A stretch of DNA of 64,000 nt. It comes from Aphelocoma coerulescens (Eukaryota > Chordata > Aves > Passeriformes > Corvidae). Shown here in pieces: positions 63,091 through 64,000 of this stretch (position 1 is its first letter; each line of letters begins with the position of its first letter). The notes beneath the pieces are model-generated. The model was not told the origin of the DNA, searched no databases, and saw only the letters and a list, made by a program, of their open reading frames with translations. The DNA lies in the NCBI RefSeq assembly GCF_041296385.1, contig NC_091015.1, positions 91,496,004 through 91,560,003 on the forward strand. The letters run 5' to 3'. A program made the translations under genes and the position numbers.

Positions 63091-64000
63091 TAAGATTGCT
63101 CCGCTTTTATATTCTTTGCCAGGCATCCTCTACAGCCCAAAAAAAAAGGCCAGTAAGTCAGGTTGCCTTTGGTGTGGTTCTGAACAGCTATTAGTAGATG
63201 CAAGGGAAGCTCTGTCAGGACATTTGCATTGATGCCTTATTTTCAGGAAGGCTCCTTGGAAGCACTGGTCAATTTTACAGTCGTCTGTGCATATTCCACA
63301 GATTTGAAGATGAACTCTAATATTTCATATTCTGTGCAGTCTCCTCCTCTTCTGCCTAATGAAGGAACTAAGAGGAAACATTATGAAGCATTTCTCCCTT
63401 GATAGTCTGCTAAATGTTCTCCCGAAGGTCAGGCTGGTCTGTGAAAGTAGAGAAGATGTATGATATCACCAAAAAAGGCATTTCAGACAGGAAAAATGCA
63501 TTAAAATAGCTTAACCAGAAATCTGGAGTTAAAACAAACAAGAAGTAGTCTTATGGAAGTGTGTTGAAAATAAAAGCTTACAAATTCTAAAATGTATAAA
63601 AGTTTCAGTCCTAGAAAGTACAATATAGGCAAACACTAATAAAAAAAATTTGTCTCACTTGCCCATTAATGAAAGAAAACATAAAGGTAAATTAGATTTT
63701 TGTGAGTGTTTTTCCAGCAAAATGGCCAAATGCATCTTGGCTTCTTTTAATCTGACTACTTTGAAACCACTGTAAATAGCACAGTTAGACATAAGCAGGA
63801 CTAACGTAGCCAATGCCTAGCCTGAGGTTAGTGGATTATGGCCGTCCTTCTCCAGGGCCAGATGTCAAAACAACAAAATATTTTGTGAACAGGTGAAGGT
63901 AAAATGCAATAATCTGTTCTCAGGATTGAAACATCAGGGACAAGGACATGACATGATTTCTGAAATGATAAATATTTTTACTTAAAAATAATACCATGGC
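63091..64000. other. Non-coding end of the window
   Basis: The first 100 bases may be decayed CR1. The rest is AT-rich with nothing recognised. Confidence 0.55.

Noticed and set aside
1..64000. CRISPR array, operons, rRNA or mobile bacterial elements
   Set aside because: No spaced short repeats, no dense coding and no ribosome-binding-site structure. The sequence is vertebrate in character.

Overview
The window looks like nuclear DNA from a bird. The support is repeat content I recognise by eye: several CR1 LINE copies, most of them cut short at the 5' end and carrying the CR1 3' tail (copies of an ATTCTATG-like octamer), plus three solo LTRs of types common in avian genomes (one ERVL-like, two ERVK-like). 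The DNA is AT-rich, CpG-poor and stop-dense in all frames. I find no intact protein-coding gene, no tRNA or rRNA gene, no CRISPR array and nothing bacterial. No database search was possible, so family names come from recall of consensus sequences.

Layout. Positions 1-5272 are mostly unique AT-rich DNA, but contain two perfect 33-bp inverted repeats (1219-1251 and 2111-2143) ending in TA, which look like the ends of a 921-bp non-autonomous DNA transposon. An ERVL-like LTR lies at 5273-5710. A 23-bp minisatellite (12559-12627), a CR1 (13688-14698), a striking pair of perfect stem-loops (15073-15125) and an old sense-strand CR1 reverse-transcriptase fragment (15885-16330) follow. A short CR1 tail sits at 19184-19355. 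An ERVK-like LTR fragment lies at 25593-26010. A 202-bp repeat of unknown family occurs twice in the same orientation (26184-26385 and 32087-32288, about 84% identical). The longest CR1 runs from 43480 to about 46460, followed by a near-complete ERVK-like LTR (47887-48380), an ancient CR1 remnant (48920-49310) and a perfect 2 x 130-bp tandem duplication (49352-49611). A CR1 3' end in the opposite orientation is at 55735-55988, and another CR1 at 62019-63090.

The only segment that looks like a gene control region is 59311-59661. It is the richest in CpG in the window, with two GC boxes, a CCAAT box, G-quadruplex-type G runs and an 11-bp inverted repeat bracketing the core. It is followed on the minus strand by a non-coding stretch ending at a good splice donor (GTGAGT). 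The simplest reading is a TATA-less promoter and 5'UTR exon of a gene transcribed leftward, with the remaining 59 kb being its first intron or intergenic DNA. This is inference, and the gene is not identified.

The observations most worth checking are the candidate TA-flanked transposon, the unclassified two-copy repeat, the perfect tandem duplication, the double stem-loop and the candidate promoter.
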